Of a stretch of 38,096 nt of DNA, positions 36,129-38,096 are shown one piece after another. Numbering within the stretch: the first letter of the stretch is position 1; the number at the start of each line of letters is the position of its first letter. The DNA is from Blastococcus sp. DSM 46786 (GTDB lineage: Bacteria > Actinomycetota > Actinomycetes > Mycobacteriales > Geodermatophilaceae), in NCBI RefSeq assembly GCF_900109665.1, contig NZ_FOAO01000030.1, positions 1 through 38,096 on the forward strand, written 5' to 3'. The notes below the pieces were generated by a model that had not been told where the DNA came from, made no database searches, and was given only the letters and a program-made list of their open reading frames with translations. The position numbers were made by a program, and so were the translations under genes.

Positions 36129-36662
36129 TCACACGCCGACGTGCGCCAGCGCCTGCAGCAGCAGCGCGCTCTGCCCGTTCGCGAGCTCCGCCAGGACGGT
36201 GGCCTCCCGCACCTCGTCCGGGCTGAACCAGGTGAGCTCCAGGGCGTCCTGCTGCGGCGAGCAGTCGCCCTCCACCGGCACCACGTACGCCAGCGACACC
36301 GCGTGCTGCCGCGGGTCGTGGAACGGCGTCACCCCCGGCGTCGGGAAGTACTCGGCGACGGTGAACGGCTGCGGCGCGGGCGGGACGCGCGGCAGCGCCA
36401 GCGGGCCGAGGTCCTTCTCCAGATGCCGTAGCAGCGCCGCACGCACCCGCTCGTGGTACAGCACCCGCCCCGACACCAGCGCCCGCTTGATCTGCCCGTC
36501 CTCGCCGGCCCGCAGCAGCAGCCCGATCGAGGTCACCGTGCCCTGCTCGTCGACCCGCACCGGCACCACGTCGACGTACAGGATCGGCAGCCGCTCGCGC
36601 GCCGCGTCCATCTCCTCGCGGGCCAGCCAGCCCGCGCCTGTCGCCGTCGTCAGCTCGGTCAT
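36129..36662 (-). CDS. DUF4916-type Nudix-fold protein with a degenerate Nudix box
   Basis: A 177-aa protein with Nudix-like strands (LPILYVDVVPVRVDEQGTVT, IGLLLRAGEDGQIKRALVSG). The box region at residues 65-86, GRVLYHERVRAALLRHLEKD then LG, keeps the spacing of G-x5-E-x7-R and the final G. However, the metal-binding R-E-x-x-E-E core reads R-H-L-E-K-D, so key glutamates are replaced. The C-terminal part (HAVSLAYVVPVEGDCSPQQD, LELTWFSPDEV) matches actinobacterial NUDIX-family proteins annotated as DUF4916. Pyrophosphohydrolase activity is therefore doubtful; it may bind nucleotides only. Confidence 0.75.
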   Translation of the reverse strand: MTELTTATGAGWLAREEMDAARERLPILYVDVVPVRVDEQGTVTSIGLLLRAGEDGQIKRALVSGRVLYHERVRAALLRHLEKDLGPLALPRVPPAPQPFTVAEYFPTPGVTPFHDPRQHAVSLAYVVPVEGDCSPQQDALELTWFSPDEVREATVLAELANGQSALLLQALAHVGV

Positions 36663-36772
36663 GGCACCTGTCTAGCCGACGCACCCGGCCGCCCGACACC
36701 CGCGCGCCCGGACCGAGGACGTGCTCCCGGTCACGCCGCCCCTTTTCCTTCCGCACCCCCCGGAGCAGGTAG

Positions 36773-37098
36773 ACCACCCTGACCGCCGCCGTCACGGGGA
36801 CCGTCACCCACCCGCTCGCACGGCTCACCGCCGAGGAGATCACCGCCGCGACGGGGATCGTCCGCGCCGCAGGTCTCTGCGCCGACTCCGGCACTTTCGT
36901 CTACGTCGGCCTGAGGAGCCGCACGAGGCGCGGGTGCTGGCCTGGCAGCCGGGCGACGCCGTCCAGCGCCGCGTCCGGGCGCTGCTGCCCGACCGGGCCA
37001 CCGGTGCCGGCCGCGACGTCACCGTCTCGCTGACCACCGGCGCCGTCGTCCGGGACTCGCGGTCGTTCCGCCCGGCTGACCAGCGGGAACTGTCGTAG
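36773..37098 (+). pseudogene. copper amine oxidase (tyramine oxidase type) N-terminal fragment, frameshifted
   Basis: The frame after a TAG at 36770-36772 encodes TAAVTGTVTHPLARLTAEEI, then ATGIVRAAGLCADSGTFVYV, the N2-domain start of primary-amine oxidases. After FVYVGL near 36913 the reading shifts to another frame: EEPHEARVLAWQPGDAVQRR and DVTVSLTTGAVVRDSRSFRP, then a TAG at 37096-37098. Only about 108 of the roughly 640 residues remain, without the topaquinone Tyr and copper ligands. No start codon is present; GGAG followed by GTAGACC suggests a former ATGACC start, now mutated. A clear gene remnant. Confidence 0.78.
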
Positions 37099-37119
37099 GT
37101 CGTGTCTACGGTCGCGGGC

Positions 37120-38096
37120 ATGGAGGACGACGGGGTGCCGGGGCCGCTCGACGGCGTACCGATGCCGCTGCTGCCCGGTGAGGTGGTGCCGCCGGCGTCG
37201 GCCGAGTTCGAGCTGGTGTGCGACATCTGGTCGGCCGATGCCCACATGGCCCGGGAGTACGCCCGGCAGGCGGCCGCCATCGCCGAGCTGGCGCGTCGGC
37301 GCTCGGTGGAGCGGGATGCCGACTACGGCCCCCGCGGCGGCCCGGGGCCGGATTCCCGGGCGGCGCGGCCGGCCGCGCTGGCCGACGTCTCCGACGACTT
37401 CGTCTCCGAACTGGCGGTGATCCGCGGCTGCTCGGAGGCCGAGGCCGGCCGCCTGGCCGCCGAGTCGATCCTGCTCACCACCAAGCTCGCGCCCACGTGG
37501 GCGGAGCTGTTCGCCGGGCGGCTGAGCATCCGCAAGGCACGGATCCTGCTCGACCTGCTCGGCGACGCCCCCGACGCCGTCGCCGCCGGAGTGCAGGCGC
37601 GGGTGCTCCCCGGTGCCGCGGACTGCCCGCCGTCCCGGCTGGGTGACCGGGTCCGCTACCACCTCTACCGGGTGGACGCCGAGGCCAAAGAACGCCGCCG
37701 GAAGGACGCCGAGCGCAGAGCCGACGTGCACGTCCAGCGCACCGCCGACGACCTGGGCCGGCTGATCATCGAGGGCCCGCTGCCGGCGGTGCACGCAGCC
37801 CGCGACGCGGTCGACCAGTACGCGCGGTGGATGCGCGCCGACGGCGACGACCGGCCCATCGGCGTGCTGCGGTCGGCGGCGGCGCTGGACCTGATCCTGC
37901 GGCCGTGGGACACCAGCCGCCCACCGGTGACCGCGCACCTGACCCTCCACGCCGCGCTGCCCTCGCTGCGGCCCGACGCACCCGCCGGCGCCGCGCCGGC
38001 GGAGCTGGACGGGCAGCTGATCTCCGCCGCCCAGTGCCGGGAACTGCTCGACTCCCTGGACATGCTCGGCCTGTCCGCGGCACCGGCCGGCGGGTC
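37120..38096 (+). CDS. DUF222 (13E12-repeat) protein, probably with a C-terminal HNH nuclease; cut by window edge
   Basis: The frame from the ATG at 37120 is open to the end of the window (325 codons). Residues 30-220 match the DUF222 domain: FELVCDIWSADAHMAREYAR, then SDDFVSELAVIRGCSEAEAG, TTKLAPTWAELFAGRLSIRK and ARILLDLLG, with RRKDAERRADVHVQRTADDL further on. These proteins usually end in an HNH endonuclease domain, which would lie beyond the window. They are present in many copies in Geodermatophilaceae and mycobacteria, often linked with repeats; their biological job is not settled. Confidence 0.88.
   Translation, partial: MEDDGVPGPLDGVPMPLLPGEVVPPASAEFELVCDIWSADAHMAREYARQAAAIAELARRRSVERDADYGPRGGPGPDSRAARPAALADVSDDFVSELAVIRGCSEAEAGRLAAESILLTTKLAPTWAELFAGRLSIRKARILLDLLGDAPDAVAAGVQARVLPGAADCPPSRLGDRVRYHLYRVDAEAKERRRKDAERRADVHVQRTADDLGRLIIEGPLPAVHAARDAVDQYARWMRADGDDRPIGVLRSAAALDLILRPWDTSRPPVTAHLTLHAALPSLRPDAPAGAAPAELDGQLISAAQCRELLDSLDMLGLSAAPAGG

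Overview
The window reads as chromosomal DNA of a very high-GC actinobacterium, most likely of the Geodermatophilaceae or a near relative (inference). The grounds are strong G/C bias at third codon positions, frequent GTG/TTG starts, and a DUF222/HNH-type protein at the right edge, a family greatly expanded in Actinobacteria. No rRNA, tRNA or CRISPR array was recognised.

Region 1 (about 1-11,750) is an accessory, decaying segment. It opens with the tail of an IS5-type transposase, then a GIY-YIG nuclease, a small unknown ORF and a frameshifted CocE/NonD hydrolase remnant. A lower-GC island (about 1,981-7,744) follows, with six tightly packed genes: two different C5-cytosine methyltransferases, an unrecognised 129-aa protein, an McrB-like AAA+ ATPase, a PD-(D/E)XK endonuclease and a Vsr mismatch endonuclease. 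This layout resembles the multi-gene LlaJI/BsuMI restriction-modification systems, with Vsr and a small orphan gene added. Next is a tandem ABM-domain gene split by a complete IS3-type element with a 3-bp target duplication, then a frameshifted DUF1330 gene, a gutted AarF/UbiB kinase gene and a frameshifted enoyl-CoA hydratase.

Region 2 (about 11,850-22,640) has a TM0106-type RecB-nuclease/SF1-helicase fusion, a membrane-anchored Excalibur protein, a second ABM gene (paralogue of the split one) followed downstream by a second AarF tail fragment, a MaoC-like protein, several small proteins, two alpha/beta hydrolases and an MFS transporter. The repeated ABM...AarF order suggests an old segmental duplication.

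Region 3 (about 22,660-28,310) is a coherent catabolic unit read leftward: a dimethylglycine/sarcosine dehydrogenase-like flavoprotein with a GcvT domain, a monomeric sarcosine oxidase and a Rieske demethylase. Together they could take glycine betaine (or a similar betaine) to glycine. An IclR regulator lies upstream. The same palindrome, GTTGCG-N5-CGCAAC, occurs upstream of the operon and across the iclR start codon, so autoregulation and control of the operon are likely.

Region 4 (about 28,380-38,096) has an antitoxin with a palindromic operator and a doubly damaged PIN toxin, a SWIM-SNF2 helicase diverging from a CrtI-like flavoprotein, several conserved hypotheticals, a secreted protein, a degenerate Nudix protein, an amine oxidase fragment and the 5' part of a DUF222 gene.
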